NCBI RefSeq assembly: GCF_029961155.1
Contig: NZ_JASBRH010000002.1
Coordinates: forward strand, 124,001 to 188,000
DNA length: 64,000 bases
From: Pontibacterium granulatum
Lineage (GTDB): Bacteria; Pseudomonadota; Gammaproteobacteria; Pseudomonadales; Balneatricaceae
Direction: 5' to 3'
The notes under the pieces are model-generated. The model searched no databases. It worked only from the letters and a program-made list of their open reading frames with translations, and had not been told where the DNA came from. Both the position numbers and the translations under genes were made by a program. This document shows positions 55,174 through 64,000 of this stretch, piece by piece. Within the stretch, counting starts at the first letter, position 1. Each line of letters starts with the position of its first letter.

Positions 55174-57291
55174 ATGAATTACCCCTCTTCAATTCTTACT
55201 TTGATACTGTGTCTTTGCTCGCAGGGTGTGGTCGCAGATATTTCTGCCCTGGATGAAGTCGATTATTCATTGGAAGAAGCCTACTTCTCCACTATTGCAT
55301 CAGGTCATCTGGAAGCAGTGCGTAAAGCACCTGGCGTGGTCAGTGTTATTTCCTCTTCTGAGATGGAGGCGATGGGGGCTAACCATCTGGACGAGGTATT
55401 GGAAGCGGTATCGGGTATACACGTGGTGCGTTCCGATCTCAACCGTTTGGAACCGGTTTATAGTATTCGCGGTATCCACAGTGGTTTTTCTGCGCAGGTT
55501 CTTGTGTTGTTTAACGGTATGGAACTGAAGAATCCATTTAATGGAGGGCTTCCTTCTGTCTTCCGATTGCCGCTGAACGCCATTGAGCGTATTGAAGTGA
55601 TCAAAGGGGCGAGCTCTTCGTTGTATGGCGCGGATGCATACTCGGGTGTGATCAACATCGTGCCCAAACGGGTAAGGGATTATGCACCAGCTATTGCTCA
55701 GGTGCGTGTAGGTAGCTTCAATAGCCGGGAATTCACGGTGCAGCATCAACATCAGGATGCAATGGGGGCAGGGTACTTTTTCTCACTGGAGCATCAGGAA
55801 AGTGGGGGTGATTCTGCCCGCACGCTATCGAAGGATCTGCAAACCCTGAATGATCTTGCGTATGGAACCAGTGCGTCATTGGCACCTGGTGAACTGAGTA
55901 CGAATTACTCGGTGACTAACATGATGCTCAATGTGGAAAATGATACGTGGAGCTGGAATAACTGGTACTGGAGTAATTTGGATGCAGGTACCGGGCAGGG
56001 GGTTGCTCGTGCGTTGGATAAGGACGGGTTTGTAGACTCCACGTCGTTTATGACTCACCTGCAATATCGCAGCATCATTGATCATGGTTGGTCGGTGGAG
56101 AGTAATCTCAAATATCATTTTATTGATGCTGACAGTCTGTTCAAACTCTTTCCGGATAACAGCCGTCTGCCAATCGGCAGTGACGGTAATCCGTATACCT
56201 TGCCTGGTAATATGGTGACTTTTTCCGATGGAGTAATTGGTGCGCCTGCCTATAAAGCATATGAAAGCTATTTTGATACCAGCTTTCAGTTCATTGGATT
56301 AGAAAACCACATCCTTCGTGCTCAGTTGGGCGGGCAATATGTCGCTTTACGTAGTGGTGAACGCAAAAACTACGGTCCTGGCGTATTAGATGGAACTGAG
56401 ACTATAGTGAATGGCTCTTTGACCGATGTGAGCGATCAATCCGAGGTATTTCTGGCGGACCAGGAGCGTCACAATGTGTTTGTCGCGTTGCAGGACCAGT
56501 GGGATATTCAGGATAACTGGACTCTGACGTTAGGGGGGCGACTGGATCAGTACTCTGACTTTGGTCGGGTCTTTAACCCAAGAATGGGATTGGTTTGGGA
56601 GCCTAGTCACAGCTTTACGGGCAAGTTGTTATATGGTGAGGCTTTCAGAGCACCTTCGTTTAGTGAACTTTACCTGAAGAACAATCCGAGTGGTATTGGT
56701 TCTGAAATCCTAAAACCAGAACGTATAAAAACCTACGAGTTCGTCGCGGATTACCAGGCGACCCCATCGCTCAGGTTGATCAATACGTTGTATTTATACG
56801 AAGCAAAAGACCTGATTGCCAACCGTTTGGTCGGCAGCGTTTTTCAGTTCCAGAATGCGCTACGACAAGACGGCTACGGCTTCGAAGTTGAGAGTCACTG
56901 GCGTGCCAGCGACGCAATGACGCTGAAAGCGCAATATAGCTACCAGCACAGCGAGAACAGTGATACGGGCGAGGCGGTGGCGGATGTGCCTAATCATACG
57001 GCCTACCTTGCAGTGGATTACCAGTTACCTGATCAGTGGCAGTTGCACGTGAATAATCATTGGATCGGTTCCAGTTTCAGGGCGCCGGGGGATGGTCGTG
57101 ACAAACTGAGTGGTTATTCATGGACAACCCTTAAGCTCGCCAAGGCGTTTGAGCCTGAAGGATTGAGTGTTGCGTTGATCGTTAAAAATCTGCTGGATGA
57201 AAATGCCCGCGCACCGGCATCCTCCATTATCCCGAACGACTACCCGCTGGAAGGTCGCAGTATTTGGGGTGAGTTGACCTACCACTTCTGA
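55174..57291 (+). CDS. TonB-dependent outer-membrane receptor, substrate unknown
   Basis: Receptor of 705 residues. The signal peptide (MNYPSSILTLILCLCSQGVVA) is followed by a short N-terminal segment (ISALDEVDYSLEEAYFSTIASGHLE). The plug domain (about 50-170) has APGVVSVISSSEMEAMGANHLDEVLEAVSGIHV and KGASSSLYGADAYSGVINIVPK, and the 22-strand barrel ends in ELTYHF. The ATG at 55174 is preferred over an upstream in-frame TTG-type start at 55153. No transport genes, riboswitch or Fur box is nearby, so the ligand (siderophore, haem or other) is open. Confidence 0.9.
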   Translation: MNYPSSILTLILCLCSQGVVADISALDEVDYSLEEAYFSTIASGHLEAVRKAPGVVSVISSSEMEAMGANHLDEVLEAVSGIHVVRSDLNRLEPVYSIRGIHSGFSAQVLVLFNGMELKNPFNGGLPSVFRLPLNAIERIEVIKGASSSLYGADAYSGVINIVPKRVRDYAPAIAQVRVGSFNSREFTVQHQHQDAMGAGYFFSLEHQESGGDSARTLSKDLQTLNDLAYGTSASLAPGELSTNYSVTNMMLNVENDTWSWNNWYWSNLDAGTGQGVARALDKDGFVDSTSFMTHLQYRSIIDHGWSVESNLKYHFIDADSLFKLFPDNSRLPIGSDGNPYTLPGNMVTFSDGVIGAPAYKAYESYFDTSFQFIGLENHILRAQLGGQYVALRSGERKNYGPGVLDGTETIVNGSLTDVSDQSEVFLADQERHNVFVALQDQWDIQDNWTLTLGGRLDQYSDFGRVFNPRMGLVWEPSHSFTGKLLYGEAFRAPSFSELYLKNNPSGIGSEILKPERIKTYEFVADYQATPSLRLINTLYLYEAKDLIANRLVGSVFQFQNALRQDGYGFEVESHWRASDAMTLKAQYSYQHSENSDTGEAVADVPNHTAYLAVDYQLPDQWQLHVNNHWIGSSFRAPGDGRDKLSGYSWTTLKLAKAFEPEGLSVALIVKNLLDENARAPASSIIPNDYPLEGRSIWGELTYHF

Positions 57292-57300
57292 GGCAATACC

Positions 57301-57328
57301 CACAGGGGCAAAACGCCCCACCCCTGTG
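57301..57328. terminator. GC-rich hairpin after the TonB receptor gene
   Basis: CACAGGGG/CCCCTGTG, with the alternative inner stem GGGGC-AAAAC-GCCCC, lies between convergent genes without a T-run. Confidence 0.5.
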
Positions 57329-57348
57329 TGATCTATCTGGCTGAACTA

Positions 57349-57660
57349 TTAGCTATTCAGTTCCGGAATCTCGATGGCAGTGGCTTCGGCCAAAAGCTGT
57401 TCTATAGTTTGTCCTTCTTGCGTGCGTTCCAGGCAGATAAAGCCATTCTCACCCTGATTGGTACGGTATTCCACATAGATAAACCAGACGTCCTGTGGAT
57501 TCTGTTGGTTGTCTTTACGTTTGCCGGCCGCCAACCAGATCTTGAGTGGACGCAGGCTCGCCTTGTGAGTGCGGGTAAAGGTGCGTTGCCAGTGGTTGTC
57601 GGTCACTGGGTTCAGATTCAGCTCGGAATCGTGTGCGGAAAGTGTGTGTGCTTCAAACAT
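57349..57660 (-). CDS. Small hypothetical protein
   Basis: Unrecognised, 103 residues with no signal peptide or membrane helix. It is polar, with a central KIWLAAGKRKDNQQNPQDVWFIYVEYRTNQGENGFICLER stretch that looks like a small beta-rich domain, and an acidic C-terminal helix (TIEQLLAEATAIEIPELNS). The ATG at 57660 is supported by GGGAG seven bases upstream; the frame runs further back to 57729 without such support. It is divergent from the AraC regulator, which might control it. Confidence 0.65.
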   Translation of the reverse strand: MFEAHTLSAHDSELNLNPVTDNHWQRTFTRTHKASLRPLKIWLAAGKRKDNQQNPQDVWFIYVEYRTNQGENGFICLERTQEGQTIEQLLAEATAIEIPELNS

Positions 57661-57867
57661 GATGGCTCCCATAGTGTTTATGAGAGCTGACGTGTGGGGC
57701 GTACCTGATTGGTTGTCGGTCGACCACATCGCTGCTTAGCAGCAACCACCTTGCCCAGGTCAGGCAGGTTGGCGAGGACGTCAGCCCTTCTCTTGATGTA
57801 TATGTTGAAAACGCTACTCTACTTCGAGCGCAGTCGATTGGCAAGTGTACTGAGGAAAGACAGGGCG

Positions 57868-58701
57868 ATGCGGGTAAAAGAGATCGATCAGCAGTTTCTG
57901 CGAGTGGTGGGCTTGCCGCATATGGAGTTGCGCTCAACCCGTTGTAGTTACCAGGGATACAAGGCGCATAGCCATTCGGAGTTCTCGATTGGATATCTGC
58001 ACTCCGGTATGACCTGCCTGACCAGCAATGGGCGGGAGCACCAGATCCAGCAAGGGGATCTGGTGATCATTGAACCGGGTAAGGTGCATGCCTGTAATCC
58101 GATCGGTGGAGGATCCCGTGGTTACCATATGCTGTATATCGATGCGCAGTGGTGTTTGGAGTGGTTATCTGCACTTTACGCAAAACCGGTCTCTGAGTTT
58201 TGTTGTGAGCAGGCGGTTATTCATGATCCCAAGGTAATTGAGCCGTTTCTTACGCTGGTGAACCTGCTGCAAAGGGGTCATGTCCGTGCTGCTTCGGAAC
58301 AGCTGGATTATCTGGCAGTTGCGCTGCTAGCGCCTTATTGTGCACCGGTAGACACCGCTGGCATATCGTATGAACGGTCAGTCAGACTTAAACAGCAGTT
58401 GCTAATTGACCTGAGCAATCCCCCGGCCCTGGATCAGCTTGCCGAGGCCGAAGGTTGTAGTCGGGAGGCATTAATCCGTTTGTTCAAACGTCATTACGGT
58501 ATCACGCCTATCGCCTTTGCAAACAACGCGCGTATCGAGCATGCCAAGTTGATGCTACGGCAGGGCAGAGCAATTGTGGATGTGGCACAGGAGGTCGGTT
58601 TTGCCGATCAGAGCCAGTTTCACCGTACCTTTGTGAATTACACCGCCTCCACCCCACGCCAGTATCAGCAGACAGGGTCAATTTCCGACAATAACGGCTA
58701 A
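57868..58701 (+). CDS. AraC-family transcriptional regulator
   Basis: Regulator of 277 residues. The N-terminal cupin-like ligand domain (about 10-130) includes SYQGYKAHSHSEFSIGYLHSGM and LVIIEPGKVHACNPI. The C-terminal double helix-turn-helix (about 175-270) has the first recognition helix in AEAEGCSREALIRLFKRHYGITP and the second in VDVAQEVGFADQSQFHRTFVNYTASTPRQYQ. The ATG at 57868 gives a normal length; upstream in-frame starts (57709, 57802) would add non-conserved sequence. It is 53 bases before a LysE-type exporter, the usual AraC-LysE pairing, and probably controls it in response to an amino acid or related compound. Confidence 0.9.
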   Translation: MRVKEIDQQFLRVVGLPHMELRSTRCSYQGYKAHSHSEFSIGYLHSGMTCLTSNGREHQIQQGDLVIIEPGKVHACNPIGGGSRGYHMLYIDAQWCLEWLSALYAKPVSEFCCEQAVIHDPKVIEPFLTLVNLLQRGHVRAASEQLDYLAVALLAPYCAPVDTAGISYERSVRLKQQLLIDLSNPPALDQLAEAEGCSREALIRLFKRHYGITPIAFANNARIEHAKLMLRQGRAIVDVAQEVGFADQSQFHRTFVNYTASTPRQYQQTGSISDNNG

Positions 58702-58754
58702 ATCTTCTGGCGTAAGCTCCTCGTTGTTGATGTTGTCCGTAAGAGGAGTTTGCT

Positions 58755-59390
58755 GTGTCGCTGGAGTTATTGTTTCCTGCCGCCTTTCCTGCGCTGGTTT
58801 TAGCGCATTTTGTCGCGTTGTTGAGTCCCGGCCAGGACTTCTTCCTGATTTCCGCCAACACGATCGGCCATGGTTTGCGGGGCAGCCGTTTTATCTGTGT
58901 GGGTGTTGCGCTGGGTAACGCGGTTTATATCGCTATCGCAATTTTGGGCTGGAGCGGAATCCGCGACAATCCTGTGATCTTTACCGTGATCGAATTCGCA
59001 GGGGCGCTGTATCTGCTGTGGATTGGATTGCAACTGTTGCGTAGCAAACCGCAATTGATGACAGGCGGGCAGGGTGAGATTGAAGCACCAAGCGTATTAA
59101 AGCAGCTGTTGCTTGGCATTAACTCCGCCCTGTTAAACCCCAAGAACGCGTTGTTTTATATGAGCCTGATGGCGGTGATTCTCGGACCGGATGTAACCCT
59201 GGTACAGCAGCTCAGCTGCGGGGTCTGGATGATGCTGACGGTGTTGTTGTGGGACCTATTCGTTGCTTGGTTGATTGGTTTACCGAAGATCAGAGAGAGG
59301 CTCAACCGGCGGATCCACTGGGTTGAGCGCGGCGCTGGAGTGGTGCTGGCCAGTTTGGGAGTCGGGATCTTCCTGCAGACTGGCCGCTGA
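58755..59390 (+). CDS. LysE-family amino-acid/metabolite exporter
   Basis: Membrane protein of 211 residues with about six helices. It has the RhtB/LysE signature SPGQDFFLISANTIGHGLRGSRFICVGVALGNAVYI, and EFAGALYLLWIGLQLLRS and NPKNALFYMSLMAVIL further on. The start is GTG at 58755 with GAGGAG upstream. Proteins of this family export amino acids or derivatives, protecting the cell from excess. The specific substrate is unknown. It is convergent with the PATAN-like gene, with only 11 bases between. Confidence 0.93.
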   Translation: MSLELLFPAAFPALVLAHFVALLSPGQDFFLISANTIGHGLRGSRFICVGVALGNAVYIAIAILGWSGIRDNPVIFTVIEFAGALYLLWIGLQLLRSKPQLMTGGQGEIEAPSVLKQLLLGINSALLNPKNALFYMSLMAVILGPDVTLVQQLSCGVWMMLTVLLWDLFVAWLIGLPKIRERLNRRIHWVERGAGVVLASLGVGIFLQTGR

Positions 59391-59401
59391 TAGATAGTCA
59401 A

Positions 59402-59944
59402 TTATCCCAACTGCGCTTGCACCTCTTTGAGAAACTGGCGTGCCTCCTCTTCAGAAGGGATCTCTTCTGCCAGTTTGCTCAGCGCTGTGTCCAGGTCGAG
59501 TACGGACTTTAAGATGTCGTCGCAGATAAAGGGGGCGACCGGGCCGATGTACTCCGCCAAGCGGGTTTCGATCACGCTGCGTTGCTCATCCGAGCATTCG
59601 AATACCGGTGCCGGGACAAAGCTGTCATTCAGGGTTGCTGATTGAGTTTTGATCTCTGCCAGCGTGTTCAGGATCTCAGCGGTAGGCGGTAACGGTGTGC
59701 GCTGATTGGTGATCATCCCCTCCTGGAAGTTGTGGCGGGCGTTGGCGATCTCCCCTATAGCATCAAGTGCTTCAATACCATGCAGGTTGAAGTAGTAGAT
59801 AAATACGATCTCGCCCTCGGCGATGATCATATGTGCAGACCGGTTGCAGTCGGTCGAGATAAACAGGCTGCCTGTCGCGTCCTTTCGACAGAGCTGTCTG
59901 ATCTCCTCAACAACCCGCGCAAACGGCAGATAGTTTCTGGACAT
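59402..59944 (-). CDS. PATAN/DUF4388-like signalling adaptor
   Basis: An uncharacterised soluble protein of 180 residues. The first ~75 (ATGSLFISTDCNRSAHMIIAEGEIVFIYYFNLHGIEALDAIGEIANARHNFQEG) resemble the DUF4388/PATAN domain of bacterial signalling adaptors. The remaining helical part (ECSDEQRSVIETRLAEYIGPVAPFICDDILKSV) looks like a small partner domain that often follows it. It begins six bases after the stop of the Cache-HAMP gene, so the two are surely cotranscribed and probably act together. The domain assignment is by pattern only. Confidence 0.75.
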   Translation of the reverse strand: MSRNYLPFARVVEEIRQLCRKDATGSLFISTDCNRSAHMIIAEGEIVFIYYFNLHGIEALDAIGEIANARHNFQEGMITNQRTPLPPTAEILNTLAEIKTQSATLNDSFVPAPVFECSDEQRSVIETRLAEYIGPVAPFICDDILKSVLDLDTALSKLAEEIPSEEEARQFLKEVQAQLG

Positions 59945-59950
59945 CGTGGT

Positions 59951-61018
59951 TTACCTCTCGCGCAGGCGATCCATGGTGATTTGCAGACTGGTATCCATGC
60001 GCTTGATCGCTTTAGCTAATGCGCCGATCTCATCTTTACGATCGGTGCCTTCGATTTCTGCGTCAGTCTGTCCGCGGCTGATCCCTTCAGCAATCCCGGT
60101 GAGGCGTGCAACAGGATTCAACACCAGATGGCCCATCATGATGTAGAGTACCAGCGAGGCCACAATGGCACTGGCGATGGCGCCCAGAATGGCGTTTCGG
60201 CTCAGGGTGTAGGCCTCGGCCATCACCTTCTCTTTCTCCAGCACAACCCCGATCATCCAGTTACTGCCAAACAAGCCGCGCAGGCGGCGGTAGCTGGTCA
60301 ATACAGTTGTGTCGCCAAGCTCCAGCTCCTGCAGTTCAGAACTCAGGCGGGGTTGCTTACCTGTAAATAGCGCACTGATTGGTTGACCGTTAAAACGTGT
60401 TTCCGGATGGCTGATGATCTCGCCCTTGGAGTTCAGCAGGAAGGCATAACCGTTGCCATTGAAGTTCAACGTGTTCACCGCGTCGGAGACGGTTTTCAGG
60501 CTCAGATCACCACCAAAAGCACCTTTGAATTCACGGCCGTCATAGATGCTCGCTACTGCGGAGATAAGGATATCGTTGGTGGCGGAGTCGGCGTACGGAT
60601 CGGTCAGGATCGCGCGGTTGTGGTTACGCGCGCGGTCGTACCAGGGGCGCGCGCGGGCATCCCAGCCTTTTCCCGGGTTCCAGTCCGGGTTATTGGAGAT
60701 TGGCTGGCCGTCGTGGTCTAGGCCCCCGAACATCAGAATGAACTCCTGCTCCAGCAAAGGTCGATCCATGGTGGCTTGGATCACTTCTTTGCTGAAATCA
60801 TCGGAGATGGTTTGTGCCATCATATCGATGATCGCTAACTTGCCGTTCAGCCAATTGGTGATCTGGTGAGAGAGGGCAACGGTCGCTTCATTGATACGGT
60901 TTTCGGTACGTTCGTATAGGGTGTTTTGTACGGTGTGGTATTGGGTCCAGGCGAAGAGTGAGAACGCAAGGACGATCACGGCAGAGGTTGCCAGTGGTAC
61001 TTTGTGTGAGATTTTCAC
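59951..61018 (-). CDS. Cache-HAMP membrane sensor lacking an output domain
   Basis: Sensor of 355 residues. An N-terminal membrane helix (about 9-24) is followed by a periplasmic double-Cache domain (about 35-270; WNPGKGWDARARPWYDRARNH and GAFGGDLSLKTVSDAVNTLNFNGNGYAFLLNSKGEIISHP are typical of methyl-accepting proteins). A second helix (about 279-298) leads into a HAMP domain (about 300-350). It stops right after the HAMP with no methyl-accepting, kinase or GGDEF domain. There is no frameshift in the next bases; the following gene encodes a PATAN-like protein that may serve as the output. The start is GTG at 61018. Confidence 0.88.
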   Translation of the reverse strand: MKISHKVPLATSAVIVLAFSLFAWTQYHTVQNTLYERTENRINEATVALSHQITNWLNGKLAIIDMMAQTISDDFSKEVIQATMDRPLLEQEFILMFGGLDHDGQPISNNPDWNPGKGWDARARPWYDRARNHNRAILTDPYADSATNDILISAVASIYDGREFKGAFGGDLSLKTVSDAVNTLNFNGNGYAFLLNSKGEIISHPETRFNGQPISALFTGKQPRLSSELQELELGDTTVLTSYRRLRGLFGSNWMIGVVLEKEKVMAEAYTLSRNAILGAIASAIVASLVLYIMMGHLVLNPVARLTGIAEGISRGQTDAEIEGTDRKDEIGALAKAIKRMDTSLQITMDRLRER

Positions 61019-61381
61019 GATGGTATGCCTTATTTCGGAAACCCTTTCGACGTGGCTGAGGTTTCAGTTTTTATTTTTGTTTTCAGGCTGCAGGCGAATT
61101 AATTAAGGCTGCACTTTTTTGTGATTCATTTAATTCTCTGAAAAAGATCGAAGGGGGTATTACCGTCGGTGCGGGTATTTATCTGGTCCATTACTACATC
61201 CCAGTTAGTAATCAAATTAGCCACAGTATTAACCGATCGAACAAGTTGACTAAAATATAAGCAGATATGTTGGCTCATTAGTGCCAACTTGAACTGCTTG
61301 ATTGGGCCAGGTGCAGGGCTACAACACTACGTTAGTGGTTAAACTTTTTAGTTACTCTGGGGGCCGGGTGCTTTCAATCAT
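61019..61381. other. 363-base intergenic region
   Basis: AT-rich DNA between two minus-strand signalling genes, expected to hold the promoter of the Cache-HAMP operon. A GTTGGC/GCCAAC inverted repeat (61269-61288) is the only structure seen. No reading frame over 70 codons has a ribosome site. Confidence 0.4.
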
Positions 61382-62887
61382 TCAGGTCTTTACCTGTTCA
61401 TTGGCGTTTTCAGTCGAATCGTGCACGACGTAGCAATAAGGTGCCCCAGACTGTTTAGCTCGATACATGGCAGCATCGGCTTCGGCGATGAGTTCTTCTG
61501 AGCTGCTGCATGGGTTTGGGTAGAGGGCAATTCCGATGCTGGCGCTTACGTTAATCCCCAAATCGTCAATAATGACCGGTTGTTGGATCAATTTCTGTAG
61601 GTGTTCGACGATTTTTGTGGAGTCGATTGTGCCGTTGACCGCGGGTGCGATTATTACAAATTCGTCTCCACCATAGCGTGCGATTGTATCGGTAGAACGC
61701 ATGCCATCTTTTAACCGTCCGGCCAGAGTGATCAGCAACTTATCGCCGACCTCATGGCCATGGGTATCATTTACCGGTTTAAAGCCGTTTAGATCTATAA
61801 AGAACAGAGCAAGTCGGTTGCCGTTACGGTCGGCATGAGCGACCTCCAGCACCAGACGGTCATAAAATACTCGCCGGTTGGCGAGGCCGGTCAACGCATC
61901 ATGATTGGCCAGTTCTGCTAACTGCCGTTCTTTATCGCGGTGATGGCTGATATCTATGACAGTGGTCAGGCGCAGCACCCGGTCATCCAACTGAAACTGT
62001 TTTTCATGCAGTTCAACTGCAAAGCGTTTGCCATCGGCCTTCACGCCTATACATCCGCCTTCTGACGGCTGAAAGAGATCCTGATGGGTTAGCGCGGTGA
62101 TTTCTGCGATCTTATAACCAAAGGTTTCTCTTGCCAGGGCGTTAGCCATACGGATTCTGCCATGCCGGTCGCTGATCAGCAGGCAGGAAGAGGTGTTATC
62201 CAACAGATCGGAGAGATGGTTGATAAGTTGAGACGAGGCGAGGCTGGTACGACGGAAGAGCCAGATAATATGGGCAAAGTTGAACAGTGCCAGCAGAAAA
62301 GTGACAAGTTGGGCCGCACGCAAGCGTTCAATCTTTTGCCGGGACATCTCCTCGATACGGGTTGTTAGACTGTTCATCAGCGTTAGGAGCGAGTTGTTTC
62401 GTGCCTCCAATACCGTCTTCAGTGCTTCCACCGTTGCCGCAGATTGGTTTCCCTGAATAAATCGCTGGGCGAGAGGAATGAGCGGGGAGAGTTCCTGCTC
62501 TGCCAAAGCAAATATCTTTTCGAGCTGTGAGTCGTCGCGTACAGTGAATCTAACCAACTGGCCGCGGGTATCTATTATCGTGCCGCCATGCTTTAGGCCA
62601 TCCAAGGTAGCAGAGAACATCTGAAATACGTCGATGAACTCTTGGCGATATTGCTTAAACTCATCTGTGCCGGGCTGCGAGTAGTGCAGTTGCAGCACTG
62701 ACTTGGTCAGTTTCTGAGACAGCATACGCTGGCGCCCGGCAATGTTTATTGCTATTGCGTCCGACTCGACTTCCTGCGTGATCTTTAAGTTGATACCTAA
62801 GATCGCAAAGTCGAGTAAGAGAAAGACGCATATGGCGATAAACAGCGAGCGCCGGTTATTGGGTTGTTGGAGGCTTAACGGACTCAT
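61382..62887 (-). CDS. PilJ_N/NarX-type sensor with PAS and GGDEF (diguanylate cyclase)
   Basis: Membrane protein of 501 residues. The first helix (about 14-31) is followed by a type IV pili methyl-accepting (PilJ_N)-like domain with AIAINIAGRQRMLSQKLTKSVLQLHY, the sequence used by nitrate sensors and PilJ. A second helix is at about 195-215, then a PAS domain (about 225-320) and a GGDEF domain with intact GGDEF at 406-410 (RYGGDEFVII). It is predicted to make c-di-GMP in response to a periplasmic signal. No EAL domain is present. Confidence 0.92.
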   Translation of the reverse strand: MSPLSLQQPNNRRSLFIAICVFLLLDFAILGINLKITQEVESDAIAINIAGRQRMLSQKLTKSVLQLHYSQPGTDEFKQYRQEFIDVFQMFSATLDGLKHGGTIIDTRGQLVRFTVRDDSQLEKIFALAEQELSPLIPLAQRFIQGNQSAATVEALKTVLEARNNSLLTLMNSLTTRIEEMSRQKIERLRAAQLVTFLLALFNFAHIIWLFRRTSLASSQLINHLSDLLDNTSSCLLISDRHGRIRMANALARETFGYKIAEITALTHQDLFQPSEGGCIGVKADGKRFAVELHEKQFQLDDRVLRLTTVIDISHHRDKERQLAELANHDALTGLANRRVFYDRLVLEVAHADRNGNRLALFFIDLNGFKPVNDTHGHEVGDKLLITLAGRLKDGMRSTDTIARYGGDEFVIIAPAVNGTIDSTKIVEHLQKLIQQPVIIDDLGINVSASIGIALYPNPCSSSEELIAEADAAMYRAKQSGAPYCYVVHDSTENANEQVKT

Positions 62888-63092
62888 CCTAACTTCGGTC
62901 GGTTTTCTACGACATTCCTTCGACGCGATAAACCTAGTACCGGATTACTGCTTTTTCCAGCGTTGTTAACTGAATCCGTTCAAACCTTGATGTTGCTCAC
63001 ACTTTGTTCGGATTTTACGATAACCGGATGATGAGCCACTTAGATCATGCGGCTTACAGACGACACGCAGTCACCAAAGCTGTTTTAAAGTA

Positions 63093-64000
63093 CTATGCAG
63101 CGGTCGGCTGCTTATCAACGTAGGTGGTAGCGATGTCAATAAACGTCTGCTCCAGTGCCAGGAACGCATCCACGACAGCAGGATCGAAGTGGCTACCCCG
63201 GCCTTCAACAATAATGGCGCGGGCTTTTTCGTGTGGGAAGGCGGGTTTGTAGACACGCTTAGTGGTGAGTGCGTCATACACATCGGCCAGTGCCATCAGA
63301 CGACCGGAGATCGGAATCTCTTCCCCTTTTAGTCCTTTCGGATAACCACGGCCATCCCATTTCTCGTGATGGGTCAGACTGATCTCCCGTGCGGTCTGCA
63401 GAAAGGAGTTACTGCCCAGCTGCGCTTTCGCGACTGCCAGCGCGTCGGCACCGATTTGGGGGTGGCCCTTCATGATCTCGAACTCTGCATCGGTCAGTTT
63501 ACCCGGCTTGAGCAGGATATTATCGGGGATACCTACCTTACCCACATCATGCAGAGGCGCGGACTTGTAGAGCAGATCAATGGTCTCGGGATCCAGCTGA
63601 TCGTGATACTTGTCCTGTTTTGCCAGCTCCTCGGCCAGGACACGGACGTAGTTCTGAGTACGCAGGATATGCGCACCGGTTTCATTGTCACGGGTTTCGG
63701 CCAGACTGGCCAATCCCAGGATACTGGCGTCACGGGTGATGCTCAGCTCCTTTGTGCGAGCCGCCAGTGCTTTGATCATCTGGTTGGTACGTACTGCCAT
63801 CAGACCGAATTCGTCGTTGCTGGTCACCGGTACTTGTACATTCAATTCACCGTTGCTGACACGGGCGAGGGTGGCATTCTCAGCACCGATAAACAGTTTT
63901 AGATTGCGAGAATAACCCACAATAATCGCCAGTATGTAAATCATCATCGCGCCAACCACGAAGATAATTTCGCCCAGGATATAACGCTGGGAGGTTTCTA
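63093..64000 (-). CDS. HD-GYP c-di-GMP phosphodiesterase, N-terminus cut by window edge
   Basis: The frame is open to the right edge, so the protein is longer than the ~300 residues visible. A membrane helix (IIFVVGAMMIYILAIIVGY) is followed by a HAMP-like segment (LARVSNGELNVQVPVTSNDEFGLMAVRTNQMIKAL) and a complete HD-GYP domain. The metal motifs HDVGKVGIPD and HHEKWDGRGYP and the later DVYDALTTKRVYKPAFPHE are all intact. Such enzymes degrade c-di-GMP to GMP or pGpG. It reads toward the GGDEF gene on the same strand, with 205 bases between. Confidence 0.93.
   Translation of the reverse strand, partial: ETSQRYILGEIIFVVGAMMIYILAIIVGYSRNLKLFIGAENATLARVSNGELNVQVPVTSNDEFGLMAVRTNQMIKALAARTKELSITRDASILGLASLAETRDNETGAHILRTQNYVRVLAEELAKQDKYHDQLDPETIDLLYKSAPLHDVGKVGIPDNILLKPGKLTDAEFEIMKGHPQIGADALAVAKAQLGSNSFLQTAREISLTHHEKWDGRGYPKGLKGEEIPISGRLMALADVYDALTTKRVYKPAFPHEKARAIIVEGRGSHFDPAVVDAFLALEQTFIDIATTYVDKQPTAA

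Noticed and set aside
59951-61018. Frameshifted chemoreceptor
   Set aside because: No methyl-accepting sequence was found in any frame downstream; the next gene is an unrelated intact frame.

Overview
The window is chromosomal DNA from a free-living gammaproteobacterium. It is densely coded and moderately GC-rich. The short-form HisG, the gene order murA-hisG-hisD-algW-like protease-Nif3-ZapG-like protein, fxsA upstream of groESL, AcuI, NnrS and the many c-di-GMP proteins point to a marine member of the Oceanospirillales/Pseudomonadales. That placement is inferred from gene content, not from a marker-gene search. No rRNA, tRNA, CRISPR array, prophage or intact insertion sequence was recognised. 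Both edges cut genes: murA on the left and an HD-GYP protein on the right.

Layout. 1-4.8 kb: murA end, hisG, hisD, a DegS/AlgW-type protease and Nif3. 4.9-8.7 kb: a ZapG-like protein, a FadR-type regulator divergent from acuI, and nnrS. 8.8-17.7 kb: a vitamin B12 region. It holds btuF-cobU-cobT-cobC, an HDOD-GAF protein, a small Cys-rich secreted protein, a PduO-type adenosyltransferase and btuB, which is preceded by a clear cobalamin riboswitch and promoter; panE follows. 17.8-24.3 kb: yajQ, a 263-bp element with terminal inverted repeats, an AmpG-like transporter, a FabG-like SDR, fxsA, groES and groEL with a textbook sigma-32 promoter. 24.5-34.0 kb: a peptide-use block with a five-gene dipeptide/oligopeptide ABC transporter, an M14 carboxypeptidase, a LysR regulator and PepQ. 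34.1-40.5 kb: a coiled-coil membrane protein, a GST, ThpR, TrhP, a UbiA-like prenyltransferase and class I fumarase.

40.6-43.5 kb is the most instructive regulatory region. An NtrC-like site, a sigma-54 promoter, two hairpins with the same AACGGC hexaloop and an overlapping terminator lead into a formate/nitrite-type transporter and a PP2C phosphatase/protein kinase fusion. This layout predicts nitrogen control plus ANTAR-protein (NasR/NasT) antitermination. 43.6-50.5 kb: a TauE/SafE permease, an orphan amino-acid-type binding protein, a large PAS-GGDEF-EAL protein and an MFS pump.

50.6-54.7 kb: an apparent hydrogen-sensing module with a HoxJ/HupT-type histidine kinase and the small and large subunits of a regulatory [NiFe] hydrogenase, next to a small protein with degenerate zinc-ribbon cysteines. 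No energy-conserving hydrogenase, maturation genes or cognate response regulator lie in the window. 55-64 kb: a TonB-dependent receptor, a small unknown protein, an AraC/LysE pair, then a signalling cluster on the minus strand: a PATAN-like protein, a Cache-HAMP protein without output domain, a PilJ_N-PAS-GGDEF cyclase and an HD-GYP phosphodiesterase.
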